Shown here: positions 22,479 to 34,210 of the stretch, piece after piece
Layout: every line of letters starts with the position of its first letter
Position numbering within the stretch: the stretch's first letter is position 1
From: Lamellibrachia satsuma
Lineage: Eukaryota; Annelida; Polychaeta; Sabellida; Siboglinidae
Length of the DNA stretch: 64,000 nucleotides
Direction of reading: 5' to 3'
Assembly: GCA_033239005.1 (NCBI GenBank)
Contig: BSQZ01000052.1
Coordinates: 3,568,501-3,632,500, forward strand
Notes under the pieces: model-generated
What the model saw: only the letters and a program-made list of their open reading frames with translations
Database searches by the model: none
What the model was told of the DNA's origin: nothing
Made by a program: the position numbers and the translations under genes

Positions 22479-25400
22479 TTATGTATGTATAATATTATAT
22501 ATATGCATATAGTTATACATAAATACATACATATGTACACGCACACGTATATGTACATACTTAACCTTATATATAATAGGGTACATTGTTGATTAAGATT
22601 AGTTACTAAAAAATTGGAAGGTTACCTTTGGGTGGTTGTTGAGAGTCTGTCATAGATACCAGCTGCTCAAACTCTTGATATGCTGTATCGCCATACGCAG
22701 CAATGATCACCTACAGGGAGAGATAGTTGAAACTATTTAGTTTCCACTCCTGTTTGCGGTATGTCATCCAGGTTTCTGTACCATACAGTAGGCTGCTATG
22801 AACATATATACATGATACACTTTCAGTTTTGTATGCAATGTTAGACTCTTGTTGGACCAGATTCTTTCTGCATATATCATCCACAAACGGATGTTGCAGC
22901 CTCGCCTAGTTGTAACTGTTCGACTGCAAGAAATACTACCTGAACAACTCTCTTGAATAGTAGGATACAGCAGCAATTACATAAAAGTAAGTATTCTTAA
23001 TAAAAGAAGTTGAACAAACCATTTAGTATTAAATGCACAACTAGTATTTTGGGAAGCAGTTTTTTTAATATGTTTAATGTGTTAATGAATTATGTATTTG
23101 GATTATGGCTCTTGACAACCTTTAGATCAGCGAAATGTGACACAAACAAGTAGAACTTTGTTCATTGGAAGAAACAAGAACTAGCGACAAACCTTTGAGA
23201 CACAGCAAATGTCATCTGAGGCGTGTTTCTTGACGGCACGCTTGAAGCACCGAACTACTTCCAAAGGGTCATAGCCGAGTCTGCCGCAGCCAACAGTTGG
23301 GAAAACAATTGAGTTTGCTTTCAGTTCTGATGCTTTCTTCAGACATTTGTAAATCTGCCTTTCAAGTTTCTGTGGAAAAGAAGATCAGACAAATTACACA
23401 AACTAATTACAGTTCCAGCGCTTATGTCAACATATCACTTAAATATTGACTAAAATAACTAAATTCTACATTATCTCTCTTCCTGTGATAAACGTATGAT
23501 CATCTTTATTAGGTATATTTTAATAACCCTACTATCAGGCATTGGAAACATACTATTCTGAATAATGCATATTTCCTGCTTAATGTTAGTTACTGAATAA
23601 TGTAAAACCTCAGCAATATGACGCTTTAGCACAACTGTGCGATACTCGATAATTTTGTCATTACGTGTATTTTATTCATTCTTTCAATTCTCACATCCAT
23701 TTGTATTTTTTTCAATTGCTGCAATCACAATATCTAACGAAATTACCATCCAAAGCAATTGATCTATCGAGTGTGTAATAAAAACAACAAATAACAAAGG
23801 TTTTCTCAGGAAAATCAACATTCAACATTCCTCTAATCTCTAGCTCAAAACAATCAGATGTTGATACACATAACATCACTGAAACAACAGCTACTGAACT
23901 AGCAACTAAGAACAGTATTAATTTGTAGCACACGTCTCTTATTATGTTTATCAACTTTTCATAGGGTAAGTGTATAAAAAGGTGCATATATTACCGGGTA
24001 ACTATATCTGTTCATTGAATGTATGTGCATGTGGATAACATGTGTACAATTCAAGTTGCCGCACGCCTGTGTCACCGCCACATCTTCCCCATCGTTGGTG
24101 GCCTCTTCATAGAGCTGTGACAGAAATCATTAATTCACTGGTCCACCTTGCAACAAATAAATGGGGCTTCTGACTCAGAGCTGCCTCTGCACTTCATTCA
24201 TGTTAATATATATATATAGGTGTGAATAGTTGTAACATGTAGTGATTAGTTTATGTGACATATGTAACATGTAGTTATCGGTTTAATATAAGAGAACATA
24301 GATTAGTTGAAATTGTCGAAATAATTTACTTGTTTGACTGAGTAACTTGTGAAAGGGTAATTAGCCTGTTGTAATAGTGCCACATAGATGTTATAGGCTA
24401 TAGAGACAGGTCACACATGCCTACTTTTGCCTTAGGTGTTTCGTTGGATTTCTATCCGGCTGAACCAACATTAATTTAACAGTTTTTCTGATGATTTCAT
24501 CAAAACTAAATAATACATTTGCATAAATGTGCTAGCATATTGTAGTTGATGCTAGTTTATATAGATAGGTTAGCGTTTTGGCGATATGAGAAACGAGACA
24601 AACACAATATCTGTAGAGACAAATTTTAATTGTGCAACCAAAACAAAAATAGCAGATTGTTTTACCTTTTACTTTTACTGTGTTGTATAAATTGTGTTCA
24701 CCGGATATGTATGTGTAAAACCATTCTATGGTACATTTTAAAAGGTTGTGTACCTCTTGCATTTGCTCTCCACCTATTTTGCAGAATGCTCTGCAAATCA
24801 GTCCACCCCTGGTGAGGTCCTTGTCCTTTCCTGAAGGCGTGTTCACCAACACATCGGCCTGTTATAACAATCAATAATTTATTTCTTAACTAATATGAGG
24901 CATGGTGGTTAACGTCAATTTCAAATTTTTATTTCAGATAATTCCATTAACTTTTACTAGGTGGGGCTAATTTAGTTGAAAAATCTTAAATATTATACTA
25001 TCAAGTGAGTGTCTTAGACAATTTTCTACAGTACTTTTTACTACTTGGCAGTTTGCCACCAGATATCATAGATATAACTGTTTTCAGGGTCCATTCACTT
25101 AAGCTCTTCGAATATGTGAAACAAGGAAATTCTTTAGTAGTATGTTAATTGAATTCACTGCCTGAGAGTGATGGACAAATAAAATCTTTTTTGAAAATGT
25201 TTATCAAGTTGGTAGATATATATGAGTAAGAATATTTTCTTCTAAACACAACTATTGAGATTACTTACTACTTTTGGCTGCCATCGGCATCATTCATCAG
25301 GAATTCGGGAAACGACTTGTGACAGCCAAGCCAACTGGCGAGCAGAAGAAGAACTAGTCTTCCCAACATTCCTGATGGAGGCTGCCAATGGCAGGCGAAA

Positions 25401-28189
25401 TGTTGAGTAAGTAATCTCAACAGTTTTGTTTAAAAGAAAATCGTTACTCAAATAAAATCTTGATTTGAAAATGTTATAATTGTAGGGGTCACAGCTGGAT
25501 GAGGTTATACATAGAGGAGGTCACGGATGATGGAGATCATAGCTGGATAAGATCATAGCTTGTGGAGGTCATAGTTGGAGGAGGTCGTAGCTACAGTAGG
25601 TTGTAGCTGGAGGGGGTCATAATTGTAGGAGGTCATGGCTGGAGGAGGTCATAGCTGGAGGAAGTCGTAGCTGGAGGAGGCCATGACTGGTGGAGGCCAT
25701 GGTTGGAGGTCATAGCTGGAGGCAAGTTAATAACGATATTAAATAGTGTGGTACAATTTGGGAATAAATCAACTGAAACCAAGGTGCAGTGAAGAAGTTG
25801 GAGCAGGGTTTTAATATATGAGACCTTATAGGTGAGACAATATGGACTGAATGGACTTAGTAAACATGTTTGGTTTACTTTACCTTAAATGTTGTAAGGT
25901 CACCTTTTTTCACTTCCAGTGACACCTTGGATGCTCTTGTTGCAGAACAAACAAACAAATCTATTGAATTGGTACACATATTCCCCGACAGACACCTATT
26001 CTTTTAACTGTCCCTAATCTGCCATTTTAAACGTGATTCTGGATAGTGTGGTTTAAAAATAAACATTGATGTGACACCCATGTGCATTCTTGTTTAATTA
26101 TCTTGTCATTTAGCGTAACTAAACCCTCTTCTTTCAAACATTTTACAACTGCCAAAAGTAACAAAAACTACAAATGTTGTTACATTTTGTTTTCTTCTGT
26201 GTTTCCTGTCCACCTTGTTCCTGGTTCTTCCTCCATCTCTCCATCTTCTTCCTCGTAATTGTCCTCCTTTTCATCTTCTTGCTTGTTGTCTTCCACACAA
26301 GTCGTGACTCTGATGAGACTCTTGCATTTGGATTGAATACCGTGAATCACGTTAGAACCTTGTCCTTTGGACATATACACGGATAGACCTAAAAGTAACA
26401 TTAATGTTGGATTTAATCCATTTTAAAACTGTCATCATGTAGTGTCTTGTTCTAGGTGCAAATTTACAAAATAAATTAAATAGATTGGTAATCGTGAACT
26501 AAACTGACCTAAATTATTTATGCAGCTAAGCAAAATTCTTACCTAAGTTTTCTATGTCAGTGCATTTATTCAGTCATTCCACGTAAAAAGCATATATTAT
26601 TATTAAATATTGTGGTTATTCCCACTTTTGCAGTCATAACAGTCATAGAATGAAGAACTTTGCCTACCAGGAATGCTTAAATTGATGGTCTTGTGAGTGA
26701 TTCTTCCCACCAAGTTCTTGACAGCCGTCTTCACTTCTTGCAGCAGTTTGGTGTGACCAGATACTTGGATGACACCTTTTCCATTTGGTAATGTTGTCAA
26801 TGTCACTTGGGTGCTTTGAGTGCTGCAAACAATAGTTTTATTAAAATAAATACATTGATTTACAATTGGTTGGGGATATAATTCCAAGTTGAGGGTTTTG
26901 ATATTTCGCTATTGCTTCATGGTTACATTTGCCTTGATCTAGATATTTATTTATGTCTGTCAGCACTCATCCATCACCACTCTTCCATCAGCACTTACCC
27001 ATCAGCACTCTTGCATCCTAAAGCTTCAACCTCTGCTTGATGATGTGTCTTTAAAAGTTTCCAGTCTTCTTCTTCTTCCATGACGATTGTGTCACAGTGT
27101 TGAGTATAAGCCTCTAGTTTGTTACAAACTTGTTGTTTTATCTCCTTACTGTAGTCCCCCAGGGTCTCTACGACAAATGTTGAGCTTCCTCTGTCTACAA
27201 TGACTATGTACTTGCGTTCTAAATCTTCTATGAACTTATCACAATCTGCTGACTGAAGGAACTGTTGATGGAAGTCCTTCATTGGTATCTCAAACCTATG
27301 CATGTTCTTCTCAAGTACCTTGGAAGCCACTGAGTACTGGTGCGAATCTGTGGCAATCAACCACAGCTGATCATCTCTCACAGACAACACGGCCCGAATT
27401 CCTTCTTTTGAGAACAACCCTTGCACTTGTTGTAGGCCTCTGTCTGACAGCAGTAACTTAGCCCTTTGATTATCCACATCGGAGATGACATGGCGATCAA
27501 ACCTGAACACTTGTTCACATAACTCCAACTTAGCCGTTTTCACCAACCCAGAGATTCCACTCAGTTCGATTCCTTCTGTGACCCTTTTCAAAGAGCACCC
27601 TGGCAGAGACGACTGCCAATGTGGCAGCATCACCTTCAGGAGGTCTTGTTTCACCAGAGGACATCTCACTAGTTCTGTAATGTTACCCTTCTTTGATGAC
27701 GGCACTCTGACAATTTTGACATGATTGCCAACAATGGTGTGATTTCTTTCTCTGCCAAATTCGATTGGTTTATTCAACTTGACGATGGCCTCTGTCTTCC
27801 CGTTCGTGTATTTGACATCAACCACTTGAGCTCCAGTCATAGCTTCAATGTGGAGCTCCAGTGCATCCTGTGTTGTACCTGGTGACAGACCCTGATCAAC
27901 AGAAGATTGCACATTACTTAACAAAAGACATGAAAAAGGCAGTTCCATTAGTACATTATGATACCAATAGGCAATATAAAAAGGCAAGACAATCTGACAA
28001 AAGAGACCAAAGGTTACAACAATTTATACATGGTTTTGTATCCGTCTAGACTGTCAAGACAAAAGAATGTATCAACAACACGCATACAATATAACATACA
28101 TACAATAAACTAGGCAGGTGAGTTTTAGCGTTATCCATAAATGAGTCTACCTGAACGAGAAGAGTACAGGTGTCATTTTCTCCTGCCAT
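19262..28189 (-). CDS. PARP14-like macrodomain ADP-ribosyltransferase, copy A (12 coding exons)
   Basis: Coding exons, 5' to 3' on the minus strand: 28189-28151, 27891-26999, 26822-26668, 26388-26184, 25935-25884, 24858-24754, 24114-23995, 23369-23193, 22710-22626, 21923-21681, 20869-20198, 19560-19262. All introns are GT-AG and the phases close to 3045 nt (1014 aa plus stop). The start ([13 protein letters not shown]) has an in-frame TGA upstream and is matched in gene B. The protein should modify targets with ADP-ribose from NAD+ and bind ADP-ribosylated partners. Predicted order: RRM-like (~14-85), KH-like array (~90-430), one macrodomain (~431-615), KH-like (~640-720), PARP catalytic (~770-1010). 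No WWE domain, signal peptide or membrane segment was seen. Triad His873, Tyr903, Glu993. Exon 4 has an alternative donor at 26214 (10 residues shorter, same frame). Family assignment is firm; exact substrate is unknown. Confidence 0.88.
20951..21186. mobile_element. MITE-like element in intron 10 of PARP gene A
   Basis: ACTTGGGGTCACTTACATT at the left is matched by the reverse complement at the right (21168-21186) with about one mismatch, enclosing 236 bp of AT-rich sequence. Target duplication is unclear. Confidence 0.55.
22060..22480. repeat. (TGCATG)n-like and (TA)n microsatellites in intron 9 of PARP gene A
   Basis: 22075-22180 is alternating TGTG/GCATGCAT sequence; 22398-22470 is pure TA repeat. 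ORFs called here are artefacts. Confidence 0.9.
25234..25441 (+). mobile_element. Inverted-repeat remnant with hammerhead-like motif, possibly Penelope-like
   Basis: Arms of about 35 bp (25234-25268 and 25406-25441) are inverted repeats (ATTTTCTTCTAAACA... against its complement). Inside is CTGATGG (25372) - GGCTGCC-aat-GGCAGGC - GAAAT (25397), followed by a TGTTGAG/CTCAACA stem. This resembles the hammerhead ribozyme layout carried by Penelope-like retroelements. The core reads CTGATGG rather than CTGANGA, so activity is doubtful. It lies in intron 5 of PARP gene A, antisense to it. Confidence 0.4.
25490..25725 (+). repeat. ~16-bp minisatellite (GCTGGAGGAGGTCATA)n in intron 5 of PARP gene A
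   Basis: About fifteen imperfect units of GGAGGTCATAGCTGGAG. No coding meaning. Confidence 0.9.
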
Positions 28190-28273
28190 GTCCACACAGT
28201 CAGTGTACACGCAGACAGTGTCTACTTCTCACAGCTCCAGGCAAACTCACATTAGTGATCTCTTGTTGCTGTT
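28190..28273 (-). other. 5' UTR part of PARP gene A exon 1
   Basis: A pyrimidine-rich tract ending TTTTCCTAGTCACAG precedes 28273. The following roughly 84 bp to the ATG is closely similar to the same region of gene B (62922-62990) and carries an in-frame TGA. This suggests a spliced 5' UTR with an upstream non-coding exon not located here. Confidence 0.55.
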
Positions 28274-29483
28274 CTGTGACTAGGAAAACAAAGCAAACAA
28301 TAATAATAATAAATGTGTGCGTGTGCATACGTGCGTGCATACGTGGGTGTGGTGAATGCGTGCGAATTGCGTGCATACAAATTCTTTAACTAAATCAGTA
28401 ATTAACTTTGATTACATTAGTAAATAACTTTGGTTTCTACCCGACGTTCACAAACGTATGCTTAACATAGGATTTTCAGAACGAGGCAGCCGGCATTATC
28501 TGGATGGATATATCATAGTAATAAGACTAACTAATAGGTCTAGAGCATTTTGCTGTGATATATCAACTCATAAAACACACAGCTGCCACACAAACGTTTA
28601 ATCAGTGCTCATGATAAAAGTAGGCCTACATCTGTTGTAAATTTGTATAACCTAACTTTTAGGAACACAGGTCTTTCAAATTCAAAATGGTTTTATAGTT
28701 AATCATTTAAATTTTAATAAATAAATTTGTATGACATCAAATTTGTAGAAACACTGAGTTTGAATAGTCTGGCAAATTCAACAAAACTGTACTACATTTT
28801 GTAGAGCCCACTGTTTTTCTTTTCCTTTTTCATTTAGGATTTTACTTCCTAGAAACGATTCGTTTCGTTAGCAGCTTTTATGATTCATTATTTTCACGCA
28901 CCTAATTAGTCTCACTTATCCGACTCTCGCTCGCCTTCGTGAATTCGCCGAGAAAAGAATCTGGCTTTAGAGGCATTCCCGTGAAGCACCAGCTAGCAAC
29001 CAATCAGCGTTATTATCGAGATTCTACACTAACATTGTTTTGCCTGCTTTAAAGTTTAACTTTTCAGTCTGACAGTTGTGTCGATGATAACACATAAAAA
29101 AATCACTCTTATTTTTTTAATAAGCCAAATGCCCGGAATACATTGTAATTAGCTAATTATGTACGCACCCAGAATCTGGGTGCATACATAATTTCCGTCA
29201 CAATGAAAAGTACACAGTGCATCCAGGCGACGATGTGTGAGACCAACAGTGGCGCCACAGCATGGAAACCGGATAATCGAGGCTAGCGCCTAATAGGTAA
29301 TTTCCTGTTAGTAACGCACCGACCATATTTGAGTCGCTGACAACTACAAACTGCATGTCGCTGTTGCGTGCATTGATCAAACGATTTCTTTCGCTCACAA
29401 ACTTGTGTTGTCGCGACTAAATGTATGTCTACTCTGAAAGCCAATGTGAAATAAATGTTGAATTTGTCAATCAATATTACAAA
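28274..29483. other. Upstream flank of PARP gene A
   Basis: No further gene seen. 28315-28375 is GT/CG-rich simple sequence. A hairpin at about 29158-29189 (GCACCCAGA/TCTGGGTGC) is the only structured site. Promoter elements could not be assigned by eye. Confidence 0.4.
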
Positions 29484-29805
29484 TGAATTTATGTGACAGC
29501 GGCGCATAAAGGATTTTATGCGAGATGACAGGGCAATGAAGGCGATTTGAGGTTAGACCTTTTATGGTAGAGAGAGTATTGGCCTAATTACTCGCTCACG
29601 CGTATGGATACACCAACCACGTGACCTAGAGCCAGCCTCTCTCGATTTCCAAGTTAGCTTGTGTCGTTGCGAGACCTTTGCGCTGCAAATATTTCCGAAT
29701 TTCTATTGTTACTGATTATTCGTTATCGCTGAATTTGTTGATTTTATTGCAAGATCAGTTTTGTTGTTCGGTTTATTCCGATCAATCTTATCGGATATTT
29801 TTCGC
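29484..29805 (+). repeat. Solo A-type repeat of the YR retrotransposon
   Basis: A 300-bp match to A1 plus 22 bp of its internal continuation (to ...ATATTTTTCGC, as at 2609-2630), then divergence. It is the left end of another, truncated or rearranged YR element in plus orientation. Its left flank reads ACAAA, not CATAAA. Confidence 0.75.
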
Positions 29806-30740
29806 AGTGCCAGCGGCACGCCAAAGTCAAAATATTGTTTTTGGTCACTACATGTTATGCCTAGGCTATGTCAAATGACTCATGATTGCGACTAATTCAT
29901 TGTCGCAACATTTGTCCAACAGGACAGCAAAAATATGGGTTTCTTTACTTACTTCGTGCGAGTTAAAACTGTTCTTGACCGCACCGCGTTGCCATAAACA
30001 AACTCGTGCTCATGTGATTCCCGCTAGGTCTATTTTCGTGTTTTTTTGTGTGGTTCTTCGTTCATTGGTTATACGTGATCGCCACCTGCCGGACAAGGTT
30101 CGCAATCAGGCTGCACTGTTTATTTGTGGTAAAGGAGTAATTTTAGATATGTGTAATTAAAAAAACAATAACATCATCTGATATAAGTGCATTTCAGCCA
30201 TGCAGGCACGTTGGCAAGTTTGCTGGTAGAACATGTTGGCAGTGTAACTGGATTTTTAGATGATTTCAATAGGCGGAAGGATGTTTGGCAATTTTTTCGC
30301 CACAATTAAGGCACGTGTGCGTAGTAATTCGTAATTCGTAATTGGCAAAACTGTACGGGTATGCCACGTTCAGGCATTTTTAATGAGTTGGAAGTACGAG
30401 ACTTTTACTAAACTCGATCAGCACGTCAATGAGATGATGACAACGGCAGGTAAGAAGTTTCAGAATTTTTGATGGTCACGTTTTCTTATAATCGTACAAT
30501 ACGTTAACATGGTCGCCAATGGGAAACATAACAGTAGGCTGAACCCTAAAACCGCCCGGCCATTTCCCTTGTCACCCGTAGCTTACTTGTTACTTGGCCA
30601 AAAATTATCGAAAAAACCATTTTAAGAAAAATAATGAGTAGATTTACTTGACATTCGATTAGCCCTGGATGTAAGCGTCGGCGCGGCGTAGCTTCGTATG
30701 TTCTATGTACAATTGTGGCCGGGAATCTGTCATTTATGTG
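29806..30740. other. Stretch without recognised genes
   Basis: May include unique interior of the element beginning at 29484. Short ORFs (29882-30160, 30546-30902 minus) show no recognisable domain. Confidence 0.4.
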
Positions 30741-30920
30741 TAGGGGAAAGTGGGGCATATCCGCACGCTGAGGCATGTCCGTACACCACGGTATTGACGA
30801 AAACGCGTAGTATTTGGTTTCAAAACTGTGGTCTACAGTAGCATCTAATTCGTAAACAAACACTTGAACCAGCGAATTCAACTTGTTTGTGTCGGTAAAC
30901 AATTATTAACTAAAACGTTG

Positions 30921-32216
30921 TTTATGCAAAATAACAACACAAGTCCAGCGTAGATTGAAATAGGCCAAAGAATGACATTTAGATTTATTAATTAAGGAGC
31001 ATGAAATTAGGCAAGCATACACCATCAAAATAAGATACATCCAATAATCTCAGCAAGCATGCCGGCCCCCAAAAGGTGTTTACACATAATTAGTAAATCA
31101 TGCCTATCAGCTACCCACTACCAGTACTATCTGTACCACTACTGACTTATATACAATTCACATGGTATTGGTGGGGGTCACTCCGACCCTAGCCAAAAAT
31201 GGTAAATGAAAAAAGTGGGCTAACCACCCAACATTCTTGAACAATTCATAATGAACATTATGGAAACACAACACACAATGTATAAAGGTGTTACATATCT
31301 AGACATTAGTCAACCAGTAACTACTAACACATCAGACCGAGAGGTAGGGCCAAACAGCCACCCAAATGTACTCGTAAAAAGTACCCGCACTAAAAACCCT
31401 GTGTACACTACTGAAAACTCAGTGGAGGGAAAAGCGTTAATGCAGAACCTCGTGTACCAAACTATAACAGGGAAAAGCGTCAAAAATTCAAAAACTTTGT
31501 GAACTACCTCTGTCTTCAGTGTTCCAGTGTATCCCTACCTAATGCACCACTTGATTTATTAGATAACACTGGGTAACAACTGTTAACACAATATTAGGGA
31601 GGGAGGGTGGGATTTTTCAAACGGATCGGAATAAACCGAACAACAAAACTGATCTTGCAATAAAATCAACAAATTCAGCGATAACGTAATAATCAGTAAC
31701 AATAGAAATTCGGAAATATTTGCAGCGCAAAGGTCTCACAACGACACAAGCTAACTTGGAAATCGAGAGAGGCTGGCTCTAGGTCACGTGGTTGGTGTAT
31801 CCATACGCGTGAGCGAGTAATTAGGCCAATACTGTCTCTACCATAAAAGGTCTAACCTCAAATCGCCTTCATTGCCCTGTCATCTCGCATAAAATCCTTT
31901 ATGCGCTGCTGTCACATAAATTCATTTATGCAAAATAACAACACAAGTCCAGCGTAGATTGAAATAGGCCAAAGAATGACATTTAGATTTATTAATTAAG
32001 GAGCATGAAATTAGGCAAGCATACACCATCAAAATAAGATACATCCAATAATCTCAGCAAGCATGCCGGCCCCCAAAAGGTGTTTACACATAATTAGTAA
32101 ATCATGCCTATCAGCTACCCACTACCAGTACTATCTGTACCACTACTGACTTATATACAATTCACATGGTATCGGTGGGGGTCACTCCGCCACTAGGTCA
32201 CCCTCTGTGACTGACC
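30921..32216 (-). mobile_element. Second YR retrotransposon copy, 3' unit B1-A2-B2 only
   Basis: On the minus strand the order is B1 (32191-31931), core CATAAA (31930-31925), A2 (31924-31624), the unique middle block (31623-31188), B2 (31187-30927), core (30926-30921). This is the same 3' architecture as 8221-9496. Everything 5' of B1 is missing beyond about 32216. It shows that the split-repeat arrangement is not a one-off rearrangement. Confidence 0.8.
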
Positions 32217-32425
32217 CCCACAAGACATATGATGCTATGGTTTTCTTACCTAACCTAACAAGACATATGATGTTATGGTTTTCTTACCTAACAATTAAGA
32301 CATATGATGTTATGGTTTTCTTACCTAACAAGACATATGATGTTATGGTTTTCTTACCTAACCTAAAAAGACATATGATGTTATGGTTTTCTTACCTAAC
32401 CTAACAAGACATATGATGTTATGCA
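32217..32425 (+). repeat. Minisatellite (AAGACATATGATGTTATGGTTTTCTTACCTAAC)n
   Basis: Six or so tandem units with variable spacer length, starting exactly where the truncated YR element ends. The YDVMVFLPN-type ORF is a repeat artefact. Confidence 0.9.
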
Positions 32426-32760
32426 GCCTGAAATGTAACATTGCAATTTGTATTCTGCTCTGTAGCAAAGGACTGATACGTGACCTGTGCGGTTATGCCC
32501 CAGTACCTGGGGCATATCTGCACACCAGCGATCAATACACATTGATACCATATATGTTTTTTAGTGGAGTTTATTTCAACAACAACAACAACAACACACA
32601 ACACAAGTTGAAGTAGTTATAGTTGTTTGGTAGTAGTAAACTACTAAATATACAGATTAGCAGGGCAAAATTGTTCCTTTCTGGCATAAACAGTTCACTG
32701 GTTATGATACATTAAACCTTAGGTGTGTGGACATGCCCCACCTTCCCCTATGTGCGCATA

Positions 32761-32910
32761 CAGTGGTGTATTTAGGAGGTACCACCTAATCTTAATTTGT
32801 TGATGTTTTTCGTATGTAACCTGTTGCGCCCCTACATGGTAGCCTGGTGAACTAATGGGTGACTTAGCTTAGCTCCTCTTTGGTCTCCACCATTGCGAGA
32901 TACGCCACTG
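32761..32910. mobile_element. 150-bp hAT-type MITE
   Basis: Begins CAGTGGTGTA and ends TACGCCACTG, the inverse of the CAGTGGCGTA terminus common in hAT elements. Flanking octamers TGCGCATA and TGCGTGCG agree only in part. Confidence 0.6.
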
Positions 32911-33649
32911 TGCGTGCGTGCATTCGTACATGTGTGCATGCGCGCATGTACAGATTCTACAGAGGGGTGTAGAGATCATTATTTAACTATTTTTGCATGT
33001 CTTTTATATTTTGGTATTAAAAAAGTAGTCATATGTTGATCTATAAACCTTTAAAAAAATAATAAAATTTGGGAAATAAAATAACCTTTGTGAAATTTGC
33101 GTTACGTGTGTGACATTACAATTCAACTTTTAATATGTACATAACTTTTACAATAAATATTATCATGCATTATATTTCATTTAATTGTAACATTGTGATA
33201 TCTAAGTACACCTAGTTCATTTCTTTTGAAAATTTAACAATCAAAATGTGGTTTTATTTCTGTCTTGAAATGGTTATCACAATAACTGAAATAACAAAAT
33301 GCATACCTGTATACAATAGGGCCATTATAATTATTTCCCATGAAAATGTATGAAATCATACTTTTAAAACTTGTTTCATAACAAGGAGATATATAAGTAG
33401 TAAATGGATCAAGATTTTTGTATCCTAATGCAGTTGTAGAAAGTCACCTCGCACTTTGGCTGGAATCACCCTCAAAATAATTTTAATAATTACATGATGT
33501 AGGCAATAGATTAGTAGTTAAGATACCAGTAACTAGACATGCTATATTTGGTCTGATGCAAAGCAAAAATACAATTAATATACATTAAGATGGTGGGATT
33601 GATTGGTTAACTTGTGATGTACACTGTATTGGTTTTTAATTAAGGGTAT
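32911..33649. other. AT-rich stretch without recognised genes
   Basis: Begins with short GTGCGTGC simple sequence near 32910-32950. Nothing else recognised. Confidence 0.5.
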
Positions 33650-33701
33650 GTGCTAATATTTTGGTTTGTGTAGTCGGTTCGAATCCGACTGGTTTAGCAC
33701 G
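33650..33701 (+). pseudogene. tRNA-like fragment: acceptor stem and T arm, no D or anticodon arm
   Basis: GTGCTAA (33650-33656) pairs with TTAGCAC (33694-33700) as a 7-bp acceptor stem. GTCGG-TTCGAAT-CCGAC (33673-33689) is a perfect T arm containing the GGTTCGAATCC B box. Only 16 nt lie between acceptor and T arm, so the D and anticodon arms are absent. It is most simply a deleted tRNA gene or tRNA-derived SINE piece. Confidence 0.6.
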
Positions 33702-33924
33702 TTGTACAAAAATACCCCTGGCATGGGCATATTAACTGAAACATTGCATCTCCTCTTATACATTCTATTCAGCCATTAGTTTCCAATTCCAATGTAGTTT
33801 TATAAGCTGAATTGAGATGTAGGAAATTCAATAGCTGATATCTGTGACACAAAATTATTGTCTGTTCGATAACCTACGGTGACTGGTAACTGCATCACCT
33901 GATTAAGGCTGAACTGATTATAAT

Positions 33925-34210
33925 ACTTTAACAAGATTGCCATCCAAGGCAAAGGTCCAGATGGCAACTGGACAAGGAAGCCATTGGCTTATTGAGAGTC
34001 CAACATTTGTTCATCTATGTGTAACCCGCCCTACTGATACATGTGTCAACCTTATTTTTAAACATATTCACGCCACTAACAGTTACACAATCTGTAGATA
34101 ATTTGTTCCATTCATTTATTGTTCTCTGTGAGAACGAGTACTTCCTGATATCTAATCTACACCGATCATTTACCAATATTACCTCATGTCCTCTAGGGAT
34201 GGGTTATAGT
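33925..34210 (-). pseudogene. CR1 LINE 3' fragment
   Basis: Read on the minus strand it matches the last roughly 50 codons of CR1 ORF2 (RLDIRKYSFSQRTINEWNK) and the 3' UTR (TTGGACTCTCAATAAGCCAATGG), ending at GGCAATCTTGTTAAAG. It is clearly diverged from the two long copies. Confidence 0.8.

Larger units (their letters stand above)
22626..25935 (-). other. Macrodomain of PARP gene A (exons 5-9)
   Basis: Five exons of 52, 105, 120, 177 and 85 nt build one macrodomain. They supply [14 protein letters not shown] (first strand and the GD pair near the adenine), DVLVNTPSG (ADP-ribose-binding loop), the NLNCTHVIH strand, [13 protein letters not shown] (phosphate loop), and VIIAAYGD at the end. The same exon sizes recur twice in gene B. 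Binding is predicted because loop residues are kept; hydrolase activity is not implied. Confidence 0.8.
30741..32750. mobile_element. Inverted-repeat DNA element with a YR retrotransposon inserted in it
   Basis: TAGGGGAAAGTGGGGCAT at 30741 is mirrored at 32733-32750 (reverse complement TAGGGGAAGGTGGGGCAT), with similarity continuing for some 28 bp. Flanks read ...TATGTG and TGTGCGC, so a TGTG (or TA) duplication is possible. The interior is split by a YR element (30921-32216). Motifs like TGGGGCATATCTGCACAC near 32512 repeat the terminal sequence. No transposase is seen. Confidence 0.65.
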
